Source of the DNA: Cyclaneusma minus
Lineage: Eukaryota; Ascomycota; Leotiomycetes; Marthamycetales; Marthamycetaceae
Length of the DNA stretch: 64,000 nucleotides
Direction: 5' to 3'
NCBI GenBank assembly: GCA_037179335.1
Contig: JAKZHN010000024.1
Coordinates: 496,001 to 560,000 of the forward strand
Shown: positions 1 through 11,890 of the stretch, piece by piece
Numbering within the stretch: position 1 is the first letter of the stretch
Layout: the number at the start of each line of letters is the position of its first letter
Made by a program: the position numbers and the translations under genes
Notes under the pieces: model-generated
The model's input: the letters and a program-made list of their open reading frames with translations, nothing else
The model's database searches: none
What the model was told of the DNA's origin: nothing

Positions 1-2330
1 CACAAGCGAGCGGATTATTTAGGATACCTAATAACACATCTGAACGCTATGAAAATCCAACTGGACCGGGTCACTCGCTGGAAGTTGTTGTGGGGTGCGG
101 AGAAACTTGCCGCCGCCACTGCTGCGTGGAAGACGTACGATGCCCAGGTTCGACAGAAACCGAAGGGCAAGAAGCGAGGTATTATCGCGGATATTGTTGA
201 GCACATTCACGAGGATCATAAGAGCGAGCCTGCCAAGGAAGACGGCGAGCTCGACCGCGTCCGACATTGGTTCATCAAAGATATCTGGCGCCTAGAGATT
301 GCGATTCCTTGGGCTCAACAAGTTGTCAGAATATTACGGAAAGAAGGCGAGCTTGATCAGCCTGAGGTGTTTTGTGCGTATGTAAATGAGGCCAACAGTT
401 TCGTCCTCGACACCATCGACGAAGCCTTCAAATTCAGGCAAGCCAACCTTGAGCTGTATCGTCTTGGGGATGAAGTTCTTATGCTCGGGGTCATGATTGA
501 AGGCTATGCGGACATGCCCGAAATCTGGACTTCAACGTTCTACATGACCGAGAGTCTCAAGAGACAGCTCGAACTCGCAATGGACGCTCTGACGAAGTAT
601 GGAGAGAAACCCGCAGAAGAGCAGCCTGATCCTGGTCTGATCTCGAAAATTCGATCTGATGCTCCCAAGCTGGTAGACTTGGCCTGCCGCTCGTATCTGG
701 AACGGGTACGATGGTGTATGGCAGCTGCCGACGAGCTGACCCAGAACCATGGTAAGGATCTCTGGTCAACGTACCAAGACGATCGAGATGCATGGATACT
801 AGGACTCGCCGACCTCCATCTCCCAGAGGAAGCAAGAGAACTCGGGGAGCAATACAGGACCTACAAAATGCTCGTGGCAATTGTCTGGGGCGAGATCAAA
901 GAAATCGAAGAAGAATTCCGCCTCCTCGGTTCCCTCGCGACATCCGAAGAGCTGAAAGCGAAGCGCGAACGTTACGATACCTTACACGGCCATGTCAACA
1001 GGTATTTTGACACCTATAAGAAGCCTTGGGCATTCGCTTTCTACAACTACTTCATTTCGAATGGTCTGAACGGAAGTCTGCTCGATGAAGCACGTACACA
1101 TCCCGATTTTGTGAAGAAATATCTCCGGAGTAGAGATGAATTTTCGAAGCTCGCTTGGATCAACGCAGTGCTGGACGAGGGTGATTTCGAAACTGCCGCA
1201 AGAGATTTGATAGGGAAGGCTAGCAACCGCGAACAGGATGAATGGAGCAAAAAGGTCGAGCTCAGCGTCGGTAAACTGGCTCTCCTAGCCGCCAAGGAGT
1301 CCAGTGACAACAAGGCAATCATGCCACTTGAGAAGCCACTGGAGCTCGAGGACAGCAACAAACGATTGGCCCTGATGCATATCCAGGACCAGATCTACCT
1401 TCACGTCCGACCTGCAGTTTCAGCAGCCATTGACGAAGAAGCTGAACTCGATGTTGCCTTGTCCGAGGAGAATTTCGGAAACCAGCACCTCGAAGGTCTC
1501 AAGGCCCTCAAAACGCTTCTCAGGGAGAATATGGTGAAATTGTTGAGTAATACAGCCATGGATGCCATATCGCTCATCGATCTCCTTACTCTTATGGGTC
1601 CTGGACGCTCTGAATCGGGAGAAAACATCAGCGGTATTGAGACCGCGCTGGCCCTGAAAGCCCTCAGCACAGGACTGCAAAACAAGGATGATGAGCCGCT
1701 TGTTGAGAGGGTGATTTGGCGACGATGCTTCATCAGAGATGATTGGAGCGAAATCAACAATACGGATATGAAGGACGATCAGCAGATTCGGGATCAGATC
1801 ACTCGCACCGCTCTCTACTCGACTTTGAGCGCGTGCTTCAAAGAACGCAAGTCTTCCTATTCCTAGCTAGGTTCTCAAGGCTAATTATTTTGATCATGCT
1901 AACTTGCTTAATAGGTCTCTTCGAAGCTCCCAGCAATCTCAAGCCCCTGAAACCATCTGAAGCTCACGGTGCCGGCACGCAGTCGCTCGATTCTCGCTAC
2001 AGCAGCCTCGACCAGAGCGTCATCGAAGCCGTGATGAAAGACATGGAAGCCGAAGACCAAATCCTGCAAAGCTACATCAAGAAGCACCGACTGGACATGT
2101 GGTTTGAGCAAACCTTGAACATGGCAAAACGAGACGTTGAGGCGGAGATGAACGAGGTGACGGCCACCGGCCAGAAGATGCTGAAGGCAGCCGAGGAGCT
2201 CCAGAAGATCGAAATGGCGATCAAGAAGCCCGACGAGAAGGAGTCGAATGGAAAGGAGGTGGTGCTGAAGAAGGCGCAAGTGAACGGACACGCGCGAGCG
2301 GGACTGAGGAGCTCGGTGCGTGTGCAATGA
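1..2330 (+). CDS. NUP133: Nucleoporin NUP133, C-terminal part (5' truncated by window edge)
   Basis: The reading frame is already open at base 1 (first codon at position 1), so the N-terminal beta-propeller lies outside the window. About 753 residues are visible. They match the all-helical C-terminal half of fungal Nup133, a scaffold nucleoporin of the Nup84 (Y) complex of the nuclear pore. The early segment LDRVTRWKLLWGAEK and the long run of amphipathic helices are typical. Exon 1 ends at 1846 and exon 2 runs 1915-2330. The joining intron (1847-1914, 68 nt) has a GC donor, GCAAGT, not GT; it has a TGCTAAC branch site and TAG acceptor. The GC-AG join restores frame (CGT Arg, then LFEAPSNL). 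A simple GT donor in the right phase before the TAG at 1864 is absent. The identity rests on recognised sequence style and is fairly secure. Confidence 0.85.
1847..1914 (+). other. GC-AG intron of NUP133
   Basis: The intron begins GCAAGT, the standard form of a U2-type GC donor, and ends TTGCTTAATAG. A perfect TGCTAAC branch-point motif lies about 15 nt before the acceptor. The exon phase (one base before, two after) fits only this donor. Length 68 nt is normal for this window. Confidence 0.75.
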
Positions 2331-4870
2331 GGGTCAAACCAGACTACCTTACGATGCTGTTGTTGGTCTGATTGTTTCGGAGCGGGGAGTTTTATGTGTG
2401 CATTTTCAGCAGCCAAGCGAAGCGGCATTTGCGCGTTTTTTTTTTTACGAAACACGGAGTGGGAAAAGGGACTACTGACTCCTGACGGGTCATTATTTGT
2501 TTTTGTTAATTCTCAGCCTTGATTCCCCATTTCTTTGTGCTAGAACACCTTGCGCTGATGTCGGCATACTGTTGTTTTATTCCCCCCTAAATGTCTCATT
2601 TCCTCGGAGCTGATGGGATGAGATTGATGGTAGGGACTCGTGGAGTCTTCTTCTTTTGCGAAGCGAGGCCGTTTTGAATGAAGAACGCATAGTAGGATAC
2701 CTAACAATCGGCATAAAGTTGTCCCAGAATTTGTGCGTTCTTGCCAGATGTCGGAGGAAGCAGGGGCGTAGCCAACTCGATCAAATTGCCATCGTGATTT
2801 CGAACTCGCAAGCATCAGATTCGCGGAGAGCGTCCTTCAACTAGGTTCTCGGATTCTTCGGATGAAGAAGTCGACAGCAGTCCAACTGCTAGCTGTGCTG
2901 TCAGCGATCGGAGTTCTGAAGCGTGGACATTATTGAAGTCAGAATGCAAAGCTTCCATTTTGACCTTTAGGCTTTCGCCATGCATGCTCAGCGCCGTTTT
3001 TGGAGTGTTCTCGAACGCTCGGCTCCTGATTCAAAACTCTCCGTCCATGCAGTAGGATTGCCATCATTGGTATCGAATTAATTTGCGAGCGTCCGGATTA
3101 TACTAGTCGAAAAACGAGTAGGGCCTGTATGGGCGCTTTGGCGTGGCGGTAACAGAGGTGGCGTTGGAGTTTATATAGCACAGGGTTCGTAGCTCGGACC
3201 ACGTCGAGGGCGAGGAAATTTTGGGGTGGGATAAGGGTCGATAAGCGCTGAATTGTTACATCAAGCACGTGATCTTGGAATCTGGAATTATCATGGTGTG
3301 CACTGCAGACTGTACGGGGAGCTGCAGCCACCAGGTCTCCCTTTGGCTTCATATGCCTCTGTTCGTCCAAATTGGAGAATACAACGGAATTAGCCACATT
3401 TATCATAACCTCCCCGTCTACTTCCTTCAGTTTCCTGGAGCTATTCTCTCCCACCACAAATCCTGGCTTCCTTCTTGTATCCACCCTTGCCCCGTGAGGC
3501 CACATCTTCATGGCACCTGAAATTGGCACAACTGGAAACAGTATGGATAAGATTTTCGAAGGTTAGACGCATGTCCTTGGGAGTCAAGGGTTTCCTTCTC
3601 TCTGTCCTGCCATCTTCTACGCGGTCCTTGCTCTCATAATAGTTCTTTTCTCCGCCGCCTCTCTCAGAATCCTTCCTGGCGCGAGGGGAGTGTGTTTCGG
3701 GCATATGTGCATTACACCAACTGGCGCCATGCTACCTCCACACTCCTTGTCCTTCAAGTCCGGGGAAATACAAACTCAGTACTACCAAGCCACTCTGAAG
3801 GCTTTTGAGAATAGAGTGGGAGATTGCATAGAGAAAGAAAACGAACTACGGTAAGCATGGTCATCTCAGGAGCATAATGTCAACCCCGGTGTCAGGGAGT
3901 GCTAGGTTGGTCTGCATACCGCATGTACACACGGACCCCAGGGTGATATTTTTGTCTCCCAACCTGGCTTCGAAGATACTCTTCTGCTTGCCCATGGTGT
4001 ACGAAGATGATATCCGAGGCCCCACCTATGTAGAGAGAGAGGTGAGGGAAGGTGACTATGTCATGCGCACGTGATCTTTCATATACAGATATGTGTAGGA
4101 TCTCGTTCTCGTAAAGCCGGACGGGGGCTCGTTAGCAATTTCTGGACGGCCACGAATTTCGGGATCTTCGGAGCTGGTATTGTGGGCGTCCCGTATCTTG
4201 CTGGCGTGTGCATACTCTCGTGGCGTTCGGGGCGGGAGCTATGTCCGTTCGCTGAATTCGGTTGTCGAAAGAGAAAGAGCTCTTTTTCGACTCTTGGTAA
4301 AAGCAGCCTAGAACCCTTTGCCCTCGGCCTCATTGCCTTATTTTTAAGGGCGACGCTGGGAGTAGTGATCCCGTTGGGGTGTTGTGGCTAGAGGTGGTAA
4401 CAAAAGTGTCTGAGTCTCCTATTTTGCAATATTGAACGATTCCGCATTCCTTTTAATGTACTAATATTACAGTCACGTTGCTGCCCAGGCCCACCCCAAC
4501 TACGCCATCCATCGTAAAAAAAATCTCTCTATTCGTGGCAGCGGCAAGAAGTGTGTTATTCCATGCTTGTTTGGCCGACTCACCTCGGCCCCCACCAATT
4601 TTATGAACCCGCACCACAAGCCCCGTCGTTCAATGTCGCCGTTGAGGCCTGTCCACATCCCACGCCTGATAGCCGAGTACTTGATGTAGGTAGTTAGTCG
4701 TCAACGTTCTCTTGTCATCATTTAGCCCCTCCTCATCACAGTGACATTGTCTCCTTCCTAGACGAGACATGAGTGGCCCTGTCCGACGGTTTCGTGTCCG
4801 AGGGAAGTAAAATATTGGTATCGAAACCCTCAATCACGCGTATTTAAACCATGATCCAGAAAAATCTAGC
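2331..4870. other. Intergenic, no gene recognised
   Basis: A spacer of about 2.5 kb after NUP133. It should hold the NUP133 3' UTR, including a T-rich tract near 2440. Open frames up to about 143 codons occur on both strands but show no recognisable domain, no supporting splice pattern and composition like non-coding DNA. I see no inverted-repeat element here. Confidence 0.5.
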
Positions 4871-4989
4871 ACATACGACCATAGACTGAGGAGAACTGGC
4901 AAACCCGTCCGCTCTTGCATACATAAGCCTCAGATCGGCAGATTAGTAGTTGGGTGGGTGACCACCAGCGAATACCTGCTGTTGTATGT
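4871..4989 (+). rRNA. 5S ribosomal RNA gene (dispersed copy)
   Basis: The 119-nt segment starts ACATACGACC and ends GTTGTATGT, which pair as helix I. It carries the conserved blocks CCCGTCCGCTC, GATTAGTAGTTGGGTGGGTG and ACCACCAGCG of fungal 5S rRNA, followed by a T5 run (4989-4993) suitable as an RNA polymerase III stop. Dispersed single 5S genes are normal in filamentous ascomycetes. The copy differs from the usual fungal sequence in helix III (GCAA/TTGC here) and in the stem closing on GGCAG/CTGCT. Both sets of changes are paired, so the fold is kept. The internal control region appears intact, so the copy is probably functional. Confidence 0.9.
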
Positions 4990-5340
4990 TTTTGTCTTTC
5001 TGATTTTCTTCGACTTCCCCCCAAGACTCACTCTACTGGATGTGTGACCAGTTAGTTATAGGGATTACTTATTCTTTTGTTCGGCGTTTAAACTACCTGC
5101 GGCTTCACGCTTAGGTTTAGGGTTTGTCGAGTACTGCAAAGATGTGAAAACAAAGCAAAAGAGCACCGAGAATTGCAAGGACCAAATAGCCAAAGTCTAA
5201 GCTACCCCAATCGTTTATTCGTAGACACCTAAGCCATGCTCTGCTAAGCGCTTCCATCCATGCTTTCCATGCGTACGAGTGCAATCTCATTCGACCAGCT
5301 TGAGACGTCGCTGAAAAGAGAAAACAGACCGTCGACAAAA
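4990..5340. other. Spacer between the 5S gene and the xanthine dehydrogenase 3' end
   Basis: About 350 bases with no recognisable gene. The part next to 5341 should hold the 3' UTR and polyadenylation region of the minus-strand xanthine dehydrogenase gene. Confidence 0.5.
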
Positions 5341-8300
5341 CTAAATCCGGATAAAGAAACTCTTCTCTCCTTCCTGGGGAGCAACGTGGGCCCGCTTCAT
5401 GATCGGGTCAACCCCACTCGTTCTGATTCTCTCCGGCGTTGCCGGACTCTCCAAACTCAACAGACCTTCTCCGTCTGCCTTGGCCACGACACCGTATTGC
5501 GCTCTCGCTGCTTTCAGAGCATCTCTGATAGCGAAGAAGACTGCGGAGCCCATGAACTATTATTACATCAACGTTAGCAGCCACTTCATACACACTGTTC
5601 TCAAGCAAGGATCTTGGGAATTCAGGGGACGTTTTTCACATACCAGAGGAGGTTCTCCAACACCACGGCTACGCTGAATAGTGCGCAAATTCTCCCACTC
5701 CACATCTTTCAGCAGCGACACGTTGAATTCCTGCGGGATGTCGCGGAAACCGGGGATCTTGTAAGCGCCGGGACCACGAGTGGCGAGCTGACCGGCCATC
5801 GGACCGCTGCGGTACCAGAGAGATTCTTCGGTCGTGAAGAGTCCCATGCCCTGTACAAAAGCTCCCTCGATCTGACCGTAGTCGACGGCGGGGTTGATGC
5901 TGCGCCCAACGTCCATCTTGACGTCTGCGCGGAGACACGTCCAGTCACCAGTCAGGGTGTCGATTTCCACTTCGGCTGCGGTGACGCCTTGCGTGAAGTA
6001 GAAGAACATCTTGCCCTTGTTGAGACCCCATGTGTAGCCGATTTCGGGCGTGGAGTAGAAGCCATTGGCGGATAGATTGACTCGGTCGAAATAGGCCGCG
6101 TGAGCCAGCTTGCTCATAGGTGCATCTTTTCCCAGGCGCTCCCGGTATGGGGCTAGGCGTTCATTGAGCTGCTTGCAGGCATTGAAGATAGCGTAGCCGT
6201 TGAGATCAGATGAGGCAGAAGCAGCTGTTGCGGATGTATTTGCAACCGTAGTTGTGTTTGTCTCCGAGATGTGGACGCTTTCCAAAGGAACTCCGAGGGC
6301 TTCGGCAGCGATCATGGTCATTTTGGTATGCAGGCCCTGACCCATCTCTGTCCCACCATGTGCAACCAGTACTGAGCCATCGTGATAGATGTGAACAAGT
6401 GCTCCTGCTTGGTTCAGGAACAGAGCTGTGAACGAGATACCAAACTTAGTCGGTATAATGGTAAGTCCGCCTAGCAAGATGTTAGGACTAACGGATGATC
6501 AATTTGACAGTGCGAGCTTACGCTTTTTCCACTTGTGCTCAGCATTGAACTTTTCCACCGCCTTCTGGCGATTCTCGAAATCGAATTCTTCCTTGACTTG
6601 GCTAAACATCAGTGGGACGTGCCAATCTTGTAGAGGTTGGTTGAAATGTGTCGGTTCGTTAGCCTTGTAGAAGTTGATCTCCCGGAGTCGATCGACGGGC
6701 ATTCCAAGTCTGTCTGCAACTTCTTCCATATAACTTTCAGCCACGAAGATCCCCTGGGGTCCTCCAAAGCCTCTGAATGCGGTGTTCTGGGTTAAGCGGT
6801 CAGCCTCTGTTGAGAAGAAACAATCTCTTCCTCTTGTCTGAAGCTTTTGATCCGGGTTAACCTACCGACATAGTATTGGTCTTGCATACTCTTCCCCGAA
6901 GATTGACGTTTGGGAATGAATAACATCCATCAATATGGGAGAGTGCTATAGGAATCTGGTCAGCAACTTATAAAAAGATACGATAATCCGGTATCGAAGG
7001 TTGAAGCATACCTCTCTCGATCACCGCACCACTCAAGTCCTGAGACCATCCGGCATTACAAAACAAATCAATATCCAGAGCTTGCAGTTTTCCATCCTTG
7101 TTAACAGCAACTTTCCACCGAGCCAAGAAAGGATGCCGTTGACCGGATGTGATCATATCCTCATCTCTGTTAAGCATGGCTCGCACTGGACGGCCCGTCT
7201 TCTTCGCTGCCAAGGCACAGAGACAAGTGATCTGGGTAGAGCGAGTTTCCTTTCCGCCAAAGCCTCCGCCTATTCTCTTGACTCGAGTGACGACCTTGTT
7301 GGCTGCCACATTACATACCTGGGCCACGTAGGTCTGCGTTTCTGTTGGATTCTGGGTGCCTGCAAAGATCTCCATTTCTCCGTTTTCGGGTTTTGGAACG
7401 GCAACCACGGCGTTCGTCTCTAAGTAGAAGTGCTCCTGGCCGCCAATCCGAGCGACACCGGTAAAGACGTGGTCAGCCTCCGCACAGGCTTTTTCAACAT
7501 CGCCCTTCTCGAGGGTCTTGTAGTGCGCGTAGAAGCTGTTCTGTTCGATGGCCTCCTCAATGGTGAAGATGGCTGGCAAGTCCTCGTAGTCGACTTTCAA
7601 ATTGTTATTAAGAATATTAATGTTAATGGCAAAAGTGGTTTAGGAACCTTACCTTTTACGGCACGAGCTCCTGCCTGTGCGTGTGCAGCACTATTCGCCA
7701 GGATTAGACCGATGGGCTGGCCGTGAGTGAAAACCTCGTTTACTGCTAAGAATGGTTCATCGCAAACTATACAACACAATTAGCCGTGATGTTATAGAGC
7801 TTATTCTAAGCGAAGCGCTTTCTCGTACGATGGATATCCCGCAAACAACAGCCTGACGGCCTGTATCAAAAAGGAAAACTCAAAAGAAAAGACCCTTTTC
7901 AACCCAGACCTTTATAAGGAAACATGCCAACAAATGCCAAAAAATGCCAAAAAATGCCAAAAAAATTGACGGCAGGTCGATTCGAAGCACCCTCAATCCG
8001 AGGAATGGCCCAGAAAGTCGAGAATTCTTAGGAGGGCATCGGAGAAGGTGCCTCGTTGCGGGTAAGGTCTTCGGGAAGGGGTTCCCCTAAACGACCCAGC
8101 CATTTGACCATTTCTGGGGTCTTTGGTAACTCGTTGCCTGGATTGTTCACAAAGCGGCTCTTATACCACCTGCGCCACCACCTTCCACACCCAGACACTG
8201 AATGCCTCTGCGCAGAATGTACTCTCCATATGTGCGTGCCCCAGTTCACAATTGCGATTAAAGAAATTCGTAACGATTAAAAGATCAGCCGCTGGGCACC

Positions 8301-10589
8301 AGGAGTAACCTCAACTAATAGCAGTCCCTAATACTGAACTATTGAGGGCATTCTCAACTGCGAGTAATGCTATCGCGGTATTTGCCAATACCCTCACTTG
8401 GGTCATGCCAAGTGGATTGAGCTGAACTTGAAAATGATCCAGGTCATCTTGCACGCTTCTTGCAATTCACACAGATGAATAGCGGCTACTTGCCCATGCA
8501 CTTCTCAGACATACGCCGAAACTACCAAATCATGACAGACGCAAGACGATGAATTGAAGTACGTACCGGGAGCACCCCAATAATTCGCCTCAGGGGTATG
8601 AAAAGCCGTATGATCAAGAAACTCAACAACACCGGGCAAGTCCATAGCCGGTGAGTAATCCACAGAAAGGATCTTCGCATGCGCTTTGGTCGACAGCACC
8701 ATACAAGCATACAACTCGTTCTTCTGCACCGGGATATCATCCGTATATCGCGCTTCGCCAGTCGTCTGCTGCAGGGCTGCCACGTGGGGCTCGGCCTTAC
8801 CGAGGATTTTCTGTTTGTAGGCATCAGTTGCTGCCTCGTCATGCTTGCCGAAAGATATCTGTCTCTCGATTTCTGCAGTGGCTTCAAGGTCGACTTCCGC
8901 GTTCGCATCTAGTTTTGAAAGAACGTCGTGGTAAAAGCGGTAGAAGAAGCCGAGTGCGAGAGATTTGCGGTACGATGCCATTCCACCTGGAACGCCGAAG
9001 CGAAGGTCAAAGTCTTGCTCTAGAGCATTCATGACGCCTTCGAGTGTAGCTGGGTCGGTGAACTGCTTTCCCACGATATACTCGGTGGCCAATTTGGCTG
9101 AAGTAGTAGTGGGTGCCATGCCTCCGTAGATGAGAGACGCTGACTTGACTTTGTGGGAGTCATCCAGAGCGACTCGAAGCGCGGCGTTGACAATGGCAAT
9201 ATCGTCGTCTTTCCGCTTCGATTGCTTGTAAGCCCTCACGTACTCCCCGCTGCTGGTGAGAGGGATCCGCAGACTTGCAATGATGGCGTCTGGCTTCAAA
9301 GCGGTCGTACGGTAGCCCTTGAAAAACTCGGACATGGGGATCTCAACCTCTTCGTCGAGAGACTTGGCTACCAGGACTGTGTTTGAGGCAACAAAGACGG
9401 GATTGAGATCACTGATGGGCGAGGCTGTGGCCAAGTTTCCAGCTGGAGTACCACAGTTCCGGATTTGGCGACCAGCGAAATACTTGAGCTGCTTGTGAAT
9501 GGCCTGGGACACTTGTCCTTTTTCTTGTCCATAATGCTCGACAGCTTCTTGTGCGAGATGCTCCAAATCGGTCAGAGTGACATTACCGCCGACTGTGACA
9601 TATTCGTCGTGAAACTTGAATTGACGCAATTCCGCGATATCGCCAACGTATACTGCTGGCGTGTAGTTGAGACCCTTGAACCGAATTTCAATCTGCGTTT
9701 CGGTGCTGCCGCCAATGATCTTTGCAGATGGATATGCGTTTTTGATTTCAAGCAGCTGCTGCAATGTGACCGGCCGATACCAGGTCTTCCTCTTGTTCCC
9801 AAAAGCCAGGGGTTTGAACTCAAATTTGGTAAGGGCAGGCGGGAAGATGAGCTGGGTGTCGGGGTTGTATTCAATAAATCCGGGTGGAGTAAACTTCTTG
9901 ATAGGTTGGTCGTCTTCGATCCCCTTGGATTTACAACATCCCCCAGACGAATCACCGTTACCGTTCTCCATACAGCAGCCGCCACCACCGTTCGATTTCG
10001 CCATTCCACAAGAGCTCTTGCTGCTAAAGGTTTGAGCGGCATCTAGGATTGGCCGGTAGCCCGTACAACGACAGAGATTACCGTCAAAGGCTTCTTCGAC
10101 ATCATGCTCGGAGGGGTCTGCCTTATTTCTCAAGAGAGCATACAAGGACATAACAATCCCCGGCGTGCAAAAACCGCACTGAGATCCATTGCTTTTGGCG
10201 ATCCGTTCTTGAGCAGGATGTGGCCGATTCACATTCCCAATTCCTTCGATGCTGATCACGTGCTTGCCATCCACGCTGACCAGTGGCGCCAGACAAGCAT
10301 TGACGGAGGCATGATATATCTTTTTAGTCGTGGGGTTGTATTGGGACACCACGACGGTACAGCTTCCGCAACCGCCCTCACGACATCCAAGCTTCGTTCC
10401 AGTCAGACCAATGCCCCGAAGGTATTCCAGCAAGGTGATATCGGGATCGATGTTCTCCAGAACAACTCGGGTGCCGTTCAGATAAAATCGAAGAGTATCT
10501 GACCACTCGGTGGTGAGAGAAGACAGCGAGTTGCTAGACCTGATGGCCACGGCCGGCTCGGACACTGGCGATACTCTGCTCGGAGCCAT
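5341..10589 (-). CDS. hxA: Xanthine dehydrogenase (purine hydroxylase), 1368 aa
   Basis: Oxidises hypoxanthine and xanthine to uric acid in cytosolic purine catabolism. Exons on the minus strand: 10589-8567, 7766-7653, 7593-7012, 6945-6866, 6786-6522, 6470-5644 and 5556-5341. The domain order is complete. A plant-type 2Fe-2S domain has CREGGCGSC at about 69-77. A second 2Fe-2S domain has CGFC at about 138 and CRC at about 173. A short Cys-rich linker (about 190-225, paired CC motifs) follows, then the FAD domain and the molybdopterin domains. The latter carry GGFGGKE, RGFGGPQ and the catalytic glutamate in RGVGEPP. The C-terminus EGEKSFFIRI is typical. The first intron is 800 nt against 51-87 nt for the other five. 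The start ATG at 10589 gives a normal N-terminus. The gene may respond to purines and nitrogen (see the CGG-N6-CCG site at 10911). Confidence 0.95.
7767..8566 (-). other. 800-nt first intron of xanthine dehydrogenase
   Basis: The donor GTACGT at 8566 and acceptor TATAG at 7767 join GAP to VCDEPF in phase, as family members require. The length is about ten times that of the other introns here. Inside it lie a minus-strand open frame of 73 codons (8249-8028) with no recognised domain and a short tandem repeat at 7917-7966. No terminal inverted repeat or target duplication was found by eye, so insertion of a mobile element is possible but unproved. Confidence 0.7.
7917..7966. repeat. Short tandem repeat, unit ATGCCAAAAA
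   Basis: Four adjacent copies of a 10-bp unit, the first with one change (ATGCCAACAA), lie inside the long xanthine dehydrogenase intron. Confidence 0.8.
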
Positions 10590-11890
10590 GTTGCAAGAGT
10601 TGAAGAGTTTAGAGAACAGAGAGGACGTTGATATGGACCAGTGAGAGCGGGTTGTTTGCTAATATTGATAGCCAGCACGCGGGATCGACAAAGGGACTGG
10701 CGGGGTTCATGCGAGACCCAATTGTCTTCGAGAGAAAGCAAACGCCCCTTGGGCTTAGGAATACAAAGTAGTATCGGGTTCTTTGGAAGGCGAAATCTCC
10801 AAATCCCGAGATGCAGAAGACTGAAGAATTTTATTTAGAAGTTTGTAGGTCTTGAACAGTTAGCTCATCTGCAAGTACATCTGCTCCCATGCAGCAAGGG
10901 CCAAAGACTATCGGAGAGCTCCGGTATGCGCTAAACAACCTGGACAGTCGCCACTCAAGCGGGGAATGGAAGCGGCTTTTTATCGACAACGTGCATTGAA
11001 GTTACAAACTTCAATGCGGCCATTAGCAATTTCATCTTCTTCAAAATTGCCACAACCAGGTTCCGGAGAGGTGATCATGGTGTTGGTGTTTGGACATACA
11101 TAGGAACTAAAAAGCCTACCCCGCTCTAGCTCTCTCGGAGTTCAATTGTCTGTGATCAGCTTTTCCCCACAGTCCAGACTCTGGAGACAAGAATGTCTTT
11201 CAGAAAACCTCTTTGCTGTATGCTTTCTCGGTGTATGTTTACAGCGTACACTGATCATAAACAGAAACATTACTTGAAATTGAAAAATTCAGAGTACGAA
11301 TCATTGCACTACTTGGAGATCCTAGGACCATCCTACCACTTCTCAGGAACAGGCGGGAACAAGAGCGGTCCTAAAAACCCCAATCAGGACGTCTTGAGAG
11401 CAGCCCCTATTCTACCTAGGTACCTAAGTTGCTCGAGTCAGTTGCCGTCGATCGACTTTCCACGTCAGGGAGATCATGGGAACATCTTCAAGAGCCCTGA
11501 ATATTTAAGCTTAAACTTTGGTTCCTGCGCAGTCCCCACCAAAGCTTGGAAACCTTAACTTCAGATGCCCGGGCTGGAGTCCCTCAAGCCAGCTTCCAGT
11601 CGCACTTTCAGACCTCTGGTTCTGCAGGCGAAGACGCAGTTTAGTAGTGCCAATTAAATCAGCATTGGTGGAGCTTTTTCTAGCTACCGTCGCCCGTGAA
11701 GTAGCAGACAAATCCTCGCTATGCTATCGTTGAAACGCCTTTCATCAGAGTACCTTAGGTATTTTGCTCCCCCGCCATCTTCACTCCAGATCGCGCTCTC
11801 GTCCGCAGAAGAAAAGTCATCCAAATCGCTCCGGGCCTGCGCTTAAAGCTGCGAAAGAGCCCAGATCCAACTCATCACCGCAATCTCCAC
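10590..11890. other. Intergenic: xanthine dehydrogenase promoter and PRMT1 3' region
   Basis: Both neighbouring genes read leftward, so this 1.3 kb carries the promoter of xanthine dehydrogenase and the 3' end of PRMT1. A plus-strand frame at 11193-11558 has no recognisable domain. Apart from the CGG-N6-CCG site nothing specific is seen. Confidence 0.5.
10911..10924. promoter_or_regulatory. Candidate UaY-type binding site upstream of xanthine dehydrogenase
   Basis: The sequence TCGG-AGAGCT-CCGG fits the CGG-N6-CCG core bound by the purine-pathway activator UaY in Aspergillus (known consensus TCGG-N6-CCGA, one end base different here). It lies about 320 bp upstream of the xanthine dehydrogenase start. 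UaY control of xanthine dehydrogenase genes is established in Aspergillus. Its use here is inference, because a match of this length can arise by chance. Confidence 0.35.

Noticed and set aside
3098..3529. 143-codon minus-strand frame in the spacer after NUP133
   Set aside because: No recognisable family, no supporting exons, and an overlapping frame on the other strand.
11193..11558. 121-codon plus-strand frame between xanthine dehydrogenase and PRMT1
   Set aside because: Composition and motif content look non-coding; it sits in the xanthine dehydrogenase upstream region.
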